From Colwellia ponticola (GTDB lineage Bacteria; Pseudomonadota; Gammaproteobacteria; Enterobacterales; Alteromonadaceae), in contig NZ_SZVP01000001.1 of assembly GCF_005885605.1 (NCBI RefSeq), forward strand, positions 558,001 through 622,000: DNA of 64,000 bases, in the 5' to 3' direction. How positions within the stretch are numbered: position 1 is the first letter of the stretch; each line of letters opens with the position of its first letter. Below are positions 20,009 to 29,132 of the stretch, one piece after another. Position numbers and translations under genes: made by a program. The notes below the pieces were generated by a model, which saw only the letters and a list, made by a program, of their open reading frames with translations, was not told the origin of the DNA and searched no databases.

Positions 20009-20720
20009 TGAACTCCTTAGTTAATCCTAAACTGTAAATGGTAATATCTACTTCACTGTTAGGATATTCTTTGACTTCAAATTGAAAGTCTTGCCAAAAA
20101 AACTTCCACGATAGCTGTTCAAGTCGTTGTAAGTAATTTCGTAACTGAAAATACTCACCTGATAACTTAATTTTTATACCATGTTGATATAAATTTAAAC
20201 CAACAGGCTCTTCCGTACTGATAGGCTCCGCTGTACTGGCCTTATTTTTGCTAGCTTGCTCTGTAATGGCGTTACTTGGCTGCTGTGCTAACGCTAATAA
20301 TGGTTTGGCTCCTGTCAATTCAAACGAGAGTAATGACACGCCTGGCTCAAGGTTCAATAATTTCAATAGCGCTTGACGCATTTCACTCGGACTAATAAGC
20401 TCTGTGGTTAAGTGCACGAGTTGCTCATCAATTTTGCCAAGTTTGGCCTCAAGTTGTGCTATTTTTTTACGCGTCTCTTCATCAGGATCTTGTTCAAGTG
20501 CTGATTGATACTCTGTTATAGAAAAGTTAAGCGTTTGATTACTCAACGTGATTTCTTGGCTTTTTCTATCAAAACCAATAACTTGAGCCGACTTTTGCTC
20601 AATAAAAAAATATGATATGACAAAGAATATTGCCACCACACCAGTTAATAGCAGTAAAAATTGCTCTCTACTGGTTAGTTGCAAAAATTTTTCACAAGTA
20701 TTCCGCCATTGTTGCTGCAT
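19998..20720 (-). CDS. mshJ: MSHA biogenesis protein MshJ (PilO/GspM-like)
   Basis: The 240-residue bitopic protein has one membrane helix (about 22-42, LLLLTGVVAIFFVISYFFI), a coiled coil (about 55-105) and a C-terminal ferredoxin-like domain. It resembles PilO and GspM, which pair with PilN/GspL-like proteins to form the inner-membrane alignment complex. It starts on the base where mshI2 ends and overlaps mshK. Sequence conservation in this family is weak, so layout and position carry the call. Confidence 0.88.
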   Translation of the reverse strand: MQQQWRNTCEKFLQLTSREQFLLLLTGVVAIFFVISYFFIEQKSAQVIGFDRKSQEITLSNQTLNFSITEYQSALEQDPDEETRKKIAQLEAKLGKIDEQLVHLTTELISPSEMRQALLKLLNLEPGVSLLSFELTGAKPLLALAQQPSNAITEQASKNKASTAEPISTEEPVGLNLYQHGIKIKLSGEYFQLRNYLQRLEQLSWKFFWQDFQFEVKEYPNSEVDITIYSLGLTKEFIGV

Positions 20721-21325
20721 TAACTTTTATCCTTTTGGGCGATAGAGCTAACAACAAACTCTGTAATATTGTCATCATTTTTAGCAAGTTTAAATTGCAC
20801 AAACGCCTTACCTGAAAGTAATCGCGATGCTTTAAAGCCGGCTAACCATGCAGGTACCGCCTGAGGGTTTCGAGCAAGACCGGTAAAGCTCATATTGTTA
20901 GCGTTAATACTGATGGTTTGCAAACGAATATCTTTATGGTGCATAACTGACAAATCATTCATCACCATCACAAAGCCGCCGGCAAACGTTTCATTAGCAT
21001 CGGTCAGTTTATCTAGTAGCGCATCTTTATGCTGCATCACGCGTTTTATTTTGGTCAGTTTACTGGTCAAATCAGCGGATACTTGCCTATTTCTTAATTG
21101 TGCTTCTAACTCGCTAACCTGTAGTTTTTTTTGCTGTTGAACATTTAATAAATCATGGTATTGGGTAGCTGAGCGCTTAAAGTTAACCTCAGTTAATACC
21201 GCCCAAACAACCATAATCACTAACAATACTAACCAAACACCTAGTATTTTGGGTAAAGATAATAAAGCTTTGTCAGGAAATAGTTCTGCTTGTAATAAGT
21301 TGATCGTTTGTTTAGTGGTCATCAT
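20720..21325 (-). CDS. MSHA biogenesis protein MshI2 (PilN-like)
   Basis: The 201-residue protein begins MMTTKQTINLLQAELFPDK, with the INLLQ-type N-terminal tail by which PilN-like proteins dock onto PilM-like proteins. A membrane helix (about 29-48) follows, then a coiled coil and a small periplasmic domain. In Vibrio, mshI spans this role, while Shewanella-type loci carry separate mshI1 and mshI2, as here. It overlaps the end of mshI by 14 bp. It should form the inner-membrane assembly subcomplex with MshI and MshJ. Confidence 0.85.
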   Translation of the reverse strand: MMTTKQTINLLQAELFPDKALLSLPKILGVWLVLLVIMVVWAVLTEVNFKRSATQYHDLLNVQQQKKLQVSELEAQLRNRQVSADLTSKLTKIKRVMQHKDALLDKLTDANETFAGGFVMVMNDLSVMHHKDIRLQTISINANNMSFTGLARNPQAVPAWLAGFKASRLLSGKAFVQFKLAKNDDNITEFVVSSIAQKDKS

Positions 21326-22283
21326 GCGCCCCCGTTAATTCTTCTAGCTCAGCATGGTACGGGGGATTATTTAAACTAGCGCCAATAACAACTGCAAACT
21401 CTCGATGTTGATGATACGGTGTTGGTAAGTCAAGTAAGCTAACAGGCACAGCAGTATTTTCTGCTAGCTTTTCTACTAAAAAAGCCTCTAATGCAATAGG
21501 TAGTAAAACTTTAATGCCTTTAATAGGTGCTTGTTTTAGTTGCCGCTCAAAGTAATCTGTAGAGCGCTGGATCTCTAAGCTAATATTATCAATAACACTA
21601 AAAGACAGCTCTTCAGCGGTTTTACTTGCTAGCTCAGCGAAACCACGTAAACGACGATGAAAAAACAGTTGTTTCTCTTTCACTATGATTAAAACAATTT
21701 CTTCATTAGGTTGCTGACAAACCAATAAGTAGGCTTCTTTTTGTGGTGCTAACAAGTTAGCAAAAGCAAACTCTTGCGTAGTAATAGTACTGACCTTAAC
21801 ACTACCTTGCTCGGTAGCTGTAACCAACTTTTTCAGCTCGTCTAGCGGCGCACAAACGACATTAATTTTTTCTTTACCACCAGCAGGGGTCGGTGCATCA
21901 TAATAGTCAAGCACCATGTTATCAGGAGCAATACTAACCTGATCTTTAATTTGCCATTTGAGCGCACTGTTAATCTCACTGTCAGGCACGCTAGGCTTAT
22001 CTACTTGTACTATTTGAGCTTGTGTTTCATTAAGGACTAAATTAGCCGCGCCATCTAATTCATTGTTATGATGTAATAACTGAAGCGTTTTGACGAAATT
22101 GCTAGTATTGGCCTTTTCTTGTCGAAAAAAAACATTCACTGCACGCTGCTCATCGATAGGGCTATTAAGATCTTGTTGGGGAATTGAACATAAAGAGACG
22201 CCCTGTTGCTGAAAAGCGATACCAAGACGTTGTGCAGAATTACTTTTTGAAAATATTTGGCTTATTTTTGTTAAGAATGACAT
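21312..22283 (-). CDS. mshI: MSHA biogenesis protein MshI (PilM-like)
   Basis: The 323-residue cytoplasmic protein of the PilM/actin-like fold has stretches such as ALKWQIKDQVSIAPDNMVLDY that match the MshI/PilM family. PilM-like proteins bind the N-terminal tail of PilN on the inner face of the membrane. It is the first gene of the msh locus here. In Vibrio and Shewanella the CsrD homologue mshH usually precedes it. In this window a divergent PLP-enzyme gene occupies that place instead. The main msh promoter should lie in the 314-bp gap upstream. Confidence 0.88.
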   Translation of the reverse strand: MSFLTKISQIFSKSNSAQRLGIAFQQQGVSLCSIPQQDLNSPIDEQRAVNVFFRQEKANTSNFVKTLQLLHHNNELDGAANLVLNETQAQIVQVDKPSVPDSEINSALKWQIKDQVSIAPDNMVLDYYDAPTPAGGKEKINVVCAPLDELKKLVTATEQGSVKVSTITTQEFAFANLLAPQKEAYLLVCQQPNEEIVLIIVKEKQLFFHRRLRGFAELASKTAEELSFSVIDNISLEIQRSTDYFERQLKQAPIKGIKVLLPIALEAFLVEKLAENTAVPVSLLDLPTPYHQHREFAVVIGASLNNPPYHAELEELTGAHDDH

Positions 22284-22597
22284 TTATTGGCAATATCGCA
22301 TCATAGCTAAAATTATTATCAATATACACTTTGTTACACCTAGAGAGCAAGCTTTACATTAGTGATTAGTGGGTCATTATTAACTAAGTTTATTAGCTAT
22401 TTACCCTTTGACTAAACTTATACGGCAGGTTAAAAACCAGACTATAAATATTAGAATTGTTATGTACAAAAGTGACTGCTGGTAACAAGATGGTTTATAC
22501 TATTTTTTTGTTAAAAAAAATCAAACCCATTAAATTTAGTTTAGCCTAATTAAGACTCACCAAATATAACTCAACTCAATGTAAAGTAAGACAAAAA
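22284..22597. promoter_or_regulatory. Divergent intergenic region between mshI and the PLP enzyme gene
   Basis: These 314 bp of AT-rich DNA must carry the promoters for the msh locus (leftward) and for the PLP enzyme (rightward). I could not identify a convincing -35/-10 or -24/-12 pair, an operator or a small gene in it. The bases just before the ATG at 22598 read GTAAAGTAAG and offer only a weak ribosome binding site. Confidence 0.4.
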
Positions 22598-23548
22598 ATG
22601 TCTCAAGCCTTGTCGTTATTACAAAAAATACAACACCCACTATTCGAAAAATATCAGCTTGATGTGCGCGTAAAGCGAGATGATGCCCTCCACGGCATTA
22701 TTTCAGGTAACAAGTGGCGTAAACTAAAGTACAACCTTGCTCACCTAAAAAATCAAGGTTACCAAGGCGCATTAACGTTTGGCGGTAGCTATTCTAACCA
22801 TCTTCATGCTTTTGCCTATGCCTGTAAGCAAGAAAATATTCCTTGTATTGGCATCATTCGAGGGGAAGCTGATTATGCTAATAACTTTACCTTAACTTGG
22901 GCAAGGCATTGGGGCATGAAATGTCACTTTGTTGACAGAAAAACCTACCGTCGCCGATTTGATACAGACTTTATAAACGAACTCAATGCTTTATACCCCG
23001 AATATTTTATTATTCCTGAAGGCGGCAGTAATGCTTTAGCCGTCACCGGTGTTGCTGAAGTTTTAACAGAGCTAGCTAGCCAAGCCGATTTTGATACTTT
23101 GATCACCCCCGTTGGCAGTGGTGGTACGCTAGCAGGTTTAATTTCTGGTGATAGTGTCGTCAATAACAAACAACATAAAATTTTAGGCATCGCGGTATTA
23201 AAGCAGGCGGAGTATTTACGTGAGGAGATTAAACGCTTAGTTACTCCTCAAGGCTTAAAGCACAACAACTGGCAATTACTAACTCACTTTCATCGTGGCG
23301 GTTATGGAAAGTTCAAAGCGGCTGATGTTGAGCGACTTATTGCCTTTAACAAGCAAACCGGCCTAACCTTTGAGCCTATGTATTCAGGAAAAATGATTTT
23401 AGCGTTACTTGATTTAATTTCACAAGACTACTTTGCTGCTCATGAGCGTATTATTTTATTACACACTGGCGGCTTACAAGGACTTGGCGGTATGATTGAA
23501 CAAGGACGGCTTAAAGCAAGTGACTGGCCCCCTATGCCAACGTTATAA
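22598..23548 (+). CDS. PLP-dependent D-cysteine desulfhydrase/ACC deaminase family enzyme
   Basis: The 316-residue protein of the tryptophan-synthase-beta fold (type II PLP) family has the cofactor lysine in SGNKWRKLKYNL (about residues 36-47), the TFGGSYSNHL substrate loop (about 61-70), the phosphate-binding GSGGTLAGL (about 176) and an LHTGGLQGLGG motif near the C-terminus. Members deaminate D-cysteine or 1-aminocyclopropane-1-carboxylate. The sequence alone does not decide which, and bacterial chromosomal members are more often D-cysteine desulfhydrases. It stands alone on the plus strand between two leftward gene blocks and converges on gspN. The family and intact active-site lysine are secure, the substrate is not. 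Confidence 0.85.
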   Translation: MSQALSLLQKIQHPLFEKYQLDVRVKRDDALHGIISGNKWRKLKYNLAHLKNQGYQGALTFGGSYSNHLHAFAYACKQENIPCIGIIRGEADYANNFTLTWARHWGMKCHFVDRKTYRRRFDTDFINELNALYPEYFIIPEGGSNALAVTGVAEVLTELASQADFDTLITPVGSGGTLAGLISGDSVVNNKQHKILGIAVLKQAEYLREEIKRLVTPQGLKHNNWQLLTHFHRGGYGKFKAADVERLIAFNKQTGLTFEPMYSGKMILALLDLISQDYFAAHERIILLHTGGLQGLGGMIEQGRLKASDWPPMPTL

Positions 23549-23580
23549 TAACTTATATTGGCACATTGTTATTGGCACAT

Positions 23581-23647
23581 TGTAGGTCGGCACGAGCGTA
23601 GCGAGGCCCGACAGGTTTAGCTTTGTCGAGGCAAGCATCGACCTACA
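23581..23647. repeat. REP-like palindromic element between convergent genes
   Basis: The 67-bp element is bounded by TGTAGGTCG (23581-23589) and its exact inverse CGACCTACA (23639-23647). Inside are a GTCGG...CCCGAC pair and the GC-rich string GCACGAGCGTAGCGAGG, which contrasts with the AT-rich surroundings. Its place between two convergent gene ends (PLP enzyme and gspN) is typical of REP/BIME elements, and it may also slow transcription from either side. A further TGTAGG occurs at 23685-23690. Two copies of TTGGCACATTGT precede it (from 23559 and 23573). Confidence 0.75.
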
Positions 23648-23690
23648 AATCCCCAACGCATCGTTCTACACCGGGTACTGCCTTTGTAGG

Positions 23691-24458
23691 TTAAAACCTT
23701 AATAAGTAACGACCTTGATTATCTGGTCGCCCGATAAAGCGTAACGATGATGTTAATTGCGCAGGAAATTGTGCGCCAGGCTTTAAATAACCCTGCCCCG
23801 ACACTTTTTGATTGGCTAACGATATACGCGCAGTAAAGTGTAAACCAAGATTATTTTTGGGGGATATTTTCGCGATTAAATCACCTTGTTGACAAGATAA
23901 ATCCGCATTGACGTTACCTAATTTAATATTATTTTCTAAGGCGAGCACGCCTGAGCCTAGCCAACTGACTTGCCCTTGTGCTTGCTCGCATTGTAACTCT
24001 TCTGAAATATCCAGCCTTAACTGTGTTATCAATAATTCAACATTACCTTGTGCGGTGACTGGCATAAGTGATGGCATAGTTAATGCGAGTTGTTTAGCAA
24101 TATCATTCGCCCCAAAAAAAATCTCAACATCGTTGAGTAATAACTGCTTAGTCGTAGCAGTTAGGGTAAATTTTCCTTCAGCGCCTGGTGAAAATGCCTC
24201 ACCAAAGTTAACGTCTAACGTAGGTGATAAACGTAACAACGACCAAAAATTTAGTTGTGTTTTAATATGGTTAATTTGATAGTTATTGATTAAGGCTTGC
24301 GTTATTTCACCTTGCCAAATAGAACCAGAAACACTACCGATATTAATATTTTTAGGTAATTTAACGGTATTTAACACTAACGCTAATGGCATAGTTGCCA
24401 CCAAAAACACTACATAACTGCTGACAAAAATTGCGATAACCGCAAACCACTTCTTCAT
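23691..24458 (-). CDS. gspN: Type II secretion system protein GspN
   Basis: The 255-residue protein has an N-terminal membrane anchor (about 5-27) and a periplasmic domain with the SGSIWQGEI motif (about 43-52) typical of GspN. GspN is an optional T2SS component of unknown exact function, found at the end of many gsp operons. It is the last gene of the gsp cluster here and lies 86 bp after gspM. The REP-like element follows it. Confidence 0.9.
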   Translation of the reverse strand: MKKWFAVIAIFVSSYVVFLVATMPLALVLNTVKLPKNINIGSVSGSIWQGEITQALINNYQINHIKTQLNFWSLLRLSPTLDVNFGEAFSPGAEGKFTLTATTKQLLLNDVEIFFGANDIAKQLALTMPSLMPVTAQGNVELLITQLRLDISEELQCEQAQGQVSWLGSGVLALENNIKLGNVNADLSCQQGDLIAKISPKNNLGLHFTARISLANQKVSGQGYLKPGAQFPAQLTSSLRFIGRPDNQGRYLLRF

Positions 24459-24544
24459 TTAATTTCTCTATTTTGTATTTAACTCTATGTACTTAACTAC
24501 ACCTAGTCGTCTTGAGTTGCTATCACTTAGGCTTAGTATTTAAT

Positions 24545-25015
24545 TCACAGCCTAGCAAGGTGTAAGCGTCTCACCCTGACTTCACCGATTTTATCACCAG
24601 GCGTTAAATCTATTGCCTTAACCTGTAAACCCTCATTATTAGCTAAATGCTCAAGCCAAAACAATAATTGGGTAAATGACGTACTGTCTACCCACACCTG
24701 TAAATCATCCCCTTGCGGCTGCATACGCGTGATGGTTATTTTATAGGTTTTAGCACTGCGATTAGCGACACTTGAGAGACTGCCGCTAAATTTTTTTGCA
24801 CCTGAGTATTGCTTAGCCTGTTGATACAATGAGGTGTTTTCTTGCACCCAAGTTAATAATACTTGCTGTCTTGATAATTTATTATCGGCTTGAATTAAAC
24901 GTTTATTTATCGGTTGCCATAGCGCGCTATAAAAAATAAACGCCATAAAAACAACCGCCATTACCGCAACAAGGCGCTGCTCTCTACCGTTGAGTTGTTG
25001 CCACCATGCTTTCAT
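24545..25015 (-). CDS. gspM: Type II secretion system protein GspM
   Basis: The 156-residue bitopic protein has one membrane helix (about 17-35) after the family start MKAWWQQLNGREQRLVAVM, followed by a coiled coil and a ferredoxin-like periplasmic domain. GspM pairs with GspL in the inner-membrane assembly platform. It shares its first base with the gspL stop region (overlap of one base), so translation is coupled. Confidence 0.94.
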   Translation of the reverse strand: MKAWWQQLNGREQRLVAVMAVVFMAFIFYSALWQPINKRLIQADNKLSRQQVLLTWVQENTSLYQQAKQYSGAKKFSGSLSSVANRSAKTYKITITRMQPQGDDLQVWVDSTSFTQLLFWLEHLANNEGLQVKAIDLTPGDKIGEVRVRRLHLARL

Positions 25016-26343
25016 TACGATGCGTCCTTACTAGGTTTATGATTACCATTATCAGTAATACTAAAAGAGCCGATGACTTGCTCCCCCTGATTAGTTTGCC
25101 CGCCTTGCTTAACCGCTAACTTAGCATGTGCTAAGGCTAATCTAAACTGCTCAAAAGCTTGATAGTCTTTTGCTGTTGCCTGAATGCGCAACTCGCCTCG
25201 CTTACCATCAAACTTTAATGAGGTAGGTTTAAGTGTTGGCACTTTAGCAAAAGCGGGCTGTAACTTAGCTAATAATGCTAAAAAACCTTGCTTATCGCCT
25301 AAACTACCGAGTAAAGCGAGCTCTCGATTCAACTGTGATTTTATCGTCGAAAGTCGTACCCGCTTTGTATTAGGAAAAGCCTCTTGATAACTAGCGATAA
25401 TAGCTTGCTCAACCCTTTGTTGCTCGGCGTTTAACTGCCAGAGTTGCACACTTTTATCAACCAAACTCAGCAATAGCGCAAAGACAGCAACACCAGCTAC
25501 CCAGAGCCATTGTTGCTTGGAATGGCTACGTTTTTCTTTGACTTTATATTGACCTTGCAACAGATTAAAGCCATTAAGATGATGACCATAATGACTGGCC
25601 ATTAACGCCAACGGTAGTTCTTCAGGCATTGCTGTTAACGCTATTTTTTCACTGTCTATTAAGGGAGAGTAAGCGGCAATATTGACGCTAGGCAACGGCT
25701 TATCCTTTTTATGCTCGCCGGTATTTTTACGCTGCTTAGTAGTTGTATTAGCCAGTAACTGACACTGTAATTGCCACGTATTCGTATCTAGCGTAAAACC
25801 CTGCCAAATATCCTGACGAACAATAACTTGTGCTTGCTTATCATCACCTAGGGCAATAGCGCTCCAAATATTGTCGTTATTGTTGACCTTATATGGCATA
25901 GCTAACACATCAGCAATAATATGTTTAGTGTACAACTTCGCATCGGCTAACCATGACAACCATTGCTGCATTTGACGATGAGCAACAATCGCGGTAAAGC
26001 AATTATTACCCTGACTATCAACCGCCAAATCAGCATAAGCAAAAAATAGCTGCTCAACCTCTTCGGCTAAATTATCTTCTAACATATATGGCGCCGCTAA
26101 GCGCATTGCTCTGCTAGATTTTGCTGGCACGGTTAACGATTTAAGCAGTACATCACAGCTAGGGACTAAAATTTTAACCTGCCGCTGTGCCGCTTTACTG
26201 GTTAGCTCGTTAAGTTGTTGAGCATTGTCTAACTCACCGCTAGCAATAATATCTTGGCTATTATTTTTATTGTCAGCAACAATCAGCCAATAAATACGAT
26301 CCTCGGCTTGGCTTCCTAAACGGATAAATAATGTTTCTGTCAT
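25015..26343 (-). CDS. gspL: Type II secretion system protein GspL
   Basis: The 442-residue protein has an N-terminal cytoplasmic actin-like domain (about 1-240, with VPAKSSRAMRLAAPYMLED), a membrane helix (about 275-291, WLWVAGVAVFALLLSLV) and a C-terminal periplasmic domain. GspL recruits the ATPase GspE to the membrane and binds GspM. It overlaps gspK and gspM by one base each, consistent with a co-translated operon. Confidence 0.95.
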   Translation of the reverse strand: MTETLFIRLGSQAEDRIYWLIVADNKNNSQDIIASGELDNAQQLNELTSKAAQRQVKILVPSCDVLLKSLTVPAKSSRAMRLAAPYMLEDNLAEEVEQLFFAYADLAVDSQGNNCFTAIVAHRQMQQWLSWLADAKLYTKHIIADVLAMPYKVNNNDNIWSAIALGDDKQAQVIVRQDIWQGFTLDTNTWQLQCQLLANTTTKQRKNTGEHKKDKPLPSVNIAAYSPLIDSEKIALTAMPEELPLALMASHYGHHLNGFNLLQGQYKVKEKRSHSKQQWLWVAGVAVFALLLSLVDKSVQLWQLNAEQQRVEQAIIASYQEAFPNTKRVRLSTIKSQLNRELALLGSLGDKQGFLALLAKLQPAFAKVPTLKPTSLKFDGKRGELRIQATAKDYQAFEQFRLALAHAKLAVKQGGQTNQGEQVIGSFSITDNGNHKPSKDAS

Positions 26344-27449
26344 TAGTTACGTCCTATAGTACGACTAATTACTTGAATTTGTTGGGTATCATTAACTTTC
26401 ATTATCGAACGCATGGCAAAATAACTATGGTTAAAACGGGCATTGGCTTTTAATTGAAAATACTGACTATCGACAACAAACTGCGCTCTTTGCCATTGGC
26501 TCATACTAACCTTACTTAGCTCTGGCAGCTTATAGAAATCTTCTACATTTTTATAGCCTGAACTACCCCGTGAATTTAGTATTTCTTGTGCATCTTCGAC
26601 ACTTAAATCAAGCAAGGCTTGCAATAATTCAGGTTTTTCAACATCAAGGGTATTAATATTAATCAAGTGCTGCGCATTTTGTGGCAGCACACAGACATAA
26701 GGTGTTAAGGCTAAAATAACCGCTGGGGTAAAATGTTCAATTAACCTTAATTCGTTAACACTGGTTAAATAGTTATTCGCGGCAAGATAAGGAAATTCGC
26801 GCGCAGCGTAATCATTATCCTCTGCACCGCCTGAGCCGGTAATGATATCATCATCATCGAGCCAGTCGCTTAGCGCATTTACCATAGCTTCAGCTTCAAA
26901 ATTACCCACCCCAGCAATATGTAAATTAATAATCAGTGCTTCTAGCACAGTGGCTGCCGGTAATACTTGATTACTACCACGACCAACACGCTTGGTAACA
27001 TTCTCTGTGTTAGCCGCAGTGTTTAATGACGCTGAGGTATTGTTGTCATTAGCCGATGCTGCTTGCTCTTTTGTAGTTGCTTTAGGATGTAAAGCATTAA
27101 GGTTTAAACAACTTTGTAAATCGGTAACTACACCACTTATTTCACCAAAATCAACGGGGTAGCTGGTTTCCTGCGCTGCCCATATTTGGTCAAGATGAGT
27201 TACATGCGACTGTTCTTTAAAAGCTTTTATTAACACGCGCTTGGTAAAAGCTTCTGCGCCTAAGGCATACCAATAAGCTTGTTGATTGAAAGCAATATTA
27301 GTACTACGCTGCAGCTGAGTTTGTAATCGGGTGGTCATTTGCGTGGCAATAATAGCAGCTAACGCGACAATTAGCATGACGGTAATCAAGGCAACGCCTT
27401 GCTGATTTTTTTTGTGCAACTGAGCACTTAAACGCGCTATAACCATCAA
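26343..27449 (-). CDS. gspK: Type II secretion system minor pseudopilin GspK
   Basis: The 368-residue large pseudopilin has leader MMVIARLSAQLHKKNQQG, then VALITVMLIVALAAI, which as in other GspK proteins lacks Glu+5. The big globular insert contains the SAM-like, helix-rich segments and the calcium-type acidic loop DWLDDDDIITGSGGAEDNDY. GspK caps the pseudopilus tip together with GspI and GspJ. A divergent spacer (about 130-160, Asn/Thr/Ala-rich) lies in the insert. Confidence 0.95.
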   Translation of the reverse strand: MMVIARLSAQLHKKNQQGVALITVMLIVALAAIIATQMTTRLQTQLQRSTNIAFNQQAYWYALGAEAFTKRVLIKAFKEQSHVTHLDQIWAAQETSYPVDFGEISGVVTDLQSCLNLNALHPKATTKEQAASANDNNTSASLNTAANTENVTKRVGRGSNQVLPAATVLEALIINLHIAGVGNFEAEAMVNALSDWLDDDDIITGSGGAEDNDYAAREFPYLAANNYLTSVNELRLIEHFTPAVILALTPYVCVLPQNAQHLININTLDVEKPELLQALLDLSVEDAQEILNSRGSSGYKNVEDFYKLPELSKVSMSQWQRAQFVVDSQYFQLKANARFNHSYFAMRSIMKVNDTQQIQVISRTIGRN

Positions 27450-28121
27450 CTAGGTCCTGCTCTGCTCATCAGCGCCAAGATCACCTGCCACTAAAAATTG
27501 GCGACGAATTACCCCATAATCTAGTGTATCAATTTCAATGGCAATTGCTTGGGGAAGTGTGTTTCCAGACCATTTTTTTTGCCATTGACTACCATCATAA
27601 AACTCAAAAGCTAATCGAGTTACCTGAGTAATTAATGGTCTTATCTTGGGCTCTTGACCAACAACCGCATCAACAAAGTTGTAATGTAAACGCTCTAGGG
27701 TTTGATCAACCAGTCGATAGGCAACACTTTGCATATCGCTACGCGGTAATAATAACCCTGGGTTAGTCCAGCCATTTCTAACAAAAGCAATGGCTTGTTG
27801 GTCGGCTAAAAAATTATTATCTGCAGTCTGTAAAAATTTTTTGCTCGCAGCTTCGCCATTAATACGCATAGTACGTTTGGCGATTTGGCTGAAATCTCGC
27901 TCTATTAATAAAAAGGCACGTTGTAATTCATTTTGTCTTTCACTGCGTATTTTAGCGCTTTCGTCGCCACGTAATACCGTATCAAAAATGGTAAAACTGG
28001 CTAAACTAATGACAGAAAATATCGCAATAGCAATCAACACTTCAATTAAAGTAAAACCTTTTTTCCTTGCTGTCAGCCCTCTATTGACGCGATGAACAGT
28101 AAGATAAGCACTAACTTTCAT
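27450..28121 (-). CDS. gspJ: Type II secretion system minor pseudopilin GspJ
   Basis: The 223-residue pseudopilin is expected to be processed after Gly22 in ARKKG-FTLIEVLIAIAIFSV. The stretch QRAFLLIERDFSQIAKRTMR is characteristic of GspJ. It forms the tip complex with GspI and GspK. It ends right before gspK and begins on the last base of gspI. Confidence 0.96.
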   Translation of the reverse strand: MKVSAYLTVHRVNRGLTARKKGFTLIEVLIAIAIFSVISLASFTIFDTVLRGDESAKIRSERQNELQRAFLLIERDFSQIAKRTMRINGEAASKKFLQTADNNFLADQQAIAFVRNGWTNPGLLLPRSDMQSVAYRLVDQTLERLHYNFVDAVVGQEPKIRPLITQVTRLAFEFYDGSQWQKKWSGNTLPQAIAIEIDTLDYGVIRRQFLVAGDLGADEQSRT

Positions 28122-28528
28122 TAGGGAGCCCTCTGAGCGAGGTAAGTCATTAAGTTAGCACTTACCAACTTATCACCTTCTGTTAAACCTACTTGTATAT
28201 TGACTGCACGTAGCTCTTTATTCGTTGTTTTAATTACGTTTTGTTGCCAATACCAGGTTCTGCCCGCCATCTCGACTTTACCTTTACGATTGTTTTTCGG
28301 TGGCCAAGCTTTATCTAAACTCAACTCAACTAACTGATTAGATGCCACCCAGTTAGCAAACATTTGCTCTTCTAAATGACTAATATGCCGATAATTATTA
28401 TCAGCAACAGCCAGTAGCGCCACGCCAGCAATAGCAAAAACTGCCATAGCTAGCATGACTTCGATTAAGGTAAAACCACATTTTTTAGCAAGAGCTGAAC
28501 TATTAATGCTCAAGTACGGGTCCCTCAA
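28121..28528 (-). CDS. gspI: Type II secretion system minor pseudopilin GspI
   Basis: The 135-residue pseudopilin has cleavage expected after Gly18 in AKKCG-FTLIEVMLAMAVFAI. The small domain with NWVASNQLVELSL is typical of GspI, which starts the pseudopilus tip. It overlaps the gspH 3' end by 26 bp, so its translation is likely coupled to gspH. Confidence 0.95.
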   Translation of the reverse strand: MRDPYLSINSSALAKKCGFTLIEVMLAMAVFAIAGVALLAVADNNYRHISHLEEQMFANWVASNQLVELSLDKAWPPKNNRKGKVEMAGRTWYWQQNVIKTTNKELRAVNIQVGLTEGDKLVSANLMTYLAQRAP

Positions 28529-29132
28529 TAGTTAAAGGCACGCTGTAAATACCGGTAACACGATAAGCTAAATCTTCTGCGCTTTGACGATAAGCTAACG
28601 GTGGTGCTAAACGAAAAGTAACACTAAAAGGACTAAGATCGCCGCCGGATAGAATATACACTTGTGGGATGACTTTCTTTTCTTGTTCTTCTTTAGATAA
28701 TAAAGTGAAATCGTCTTCATCTTTTGCTTTAAATATATCAGCATCAAAGAGCAAGGGCTCTTCAATAGGCAAATCATCGAGCTCTATACTCAGCTCTATT
28801 TCTGCAGGTACGGTAACATTAGCTTGCCAGCCCTGTTCCGCAATTTCAGTCCATCGCGTGCCATCGTAGCCAAAAAACTGATAACCATTTTTTTTTACAA
28901 CTAAACCTAGCTCAACATTATTAAGCATGCCGTATTCTGCCGCCACTTCAAAAATTGCTGCAAAGCGCGCACTCTCATGCTTTAACTTATCGGCAGGGTT
29001 ATTACCTGAAAAATTAAACTGTACCAAACTAGCCATTAATCCAATCAACACGACAACGACCATCACCTCAATTAAGGTAAAGCCTCGATGCTGTGCTGCT
29101 GAGATTGAGCCGTAAGAGTTTTTAAGGTTCAT
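28503..29132 (-). CDS. gspH: Type II secretion system minor pseudopilin GspH
   Basis: The 209-residue pseudopilin has leader MNLKNSYGSISAAQHRG and then FTLIEVMVVVVLIG. The ATG at 29132 gives a normal 17-residue leader. In-frame upstream starts at 29156 and 29207 would add 8 or 25 residues encoded by repeat DNA. None of the three has a good ribosome binding site. The gene start is itself the first unit of the tandem repeat array that extends upstream, and the normal gspG-gspH junction is lost. GspH is a minor subunit near the tip of the pseudopilus. Expression probably needs a promoter inside the repeat region. Confidence 0.9.
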   Translation of the reverse strand: MNLKNSYGSISAAQHRGFTLIEVMVVVVLIGLMASLVQFNFSGNNPADKLKHESARFAAIFEVAAEYGMLNNVELGLVVKKNGYQFFGYDGTRWTEIAEQGWQANVTVPAEIELSIELDDLPIEEPLLFDADIFKAKDEDDFTLLSKEEQEKKVIPQVYILSGGDLSPFSVTFRLAPPLAYRQSAEDLAYRVTGIYSVPLTIEGPVLEH

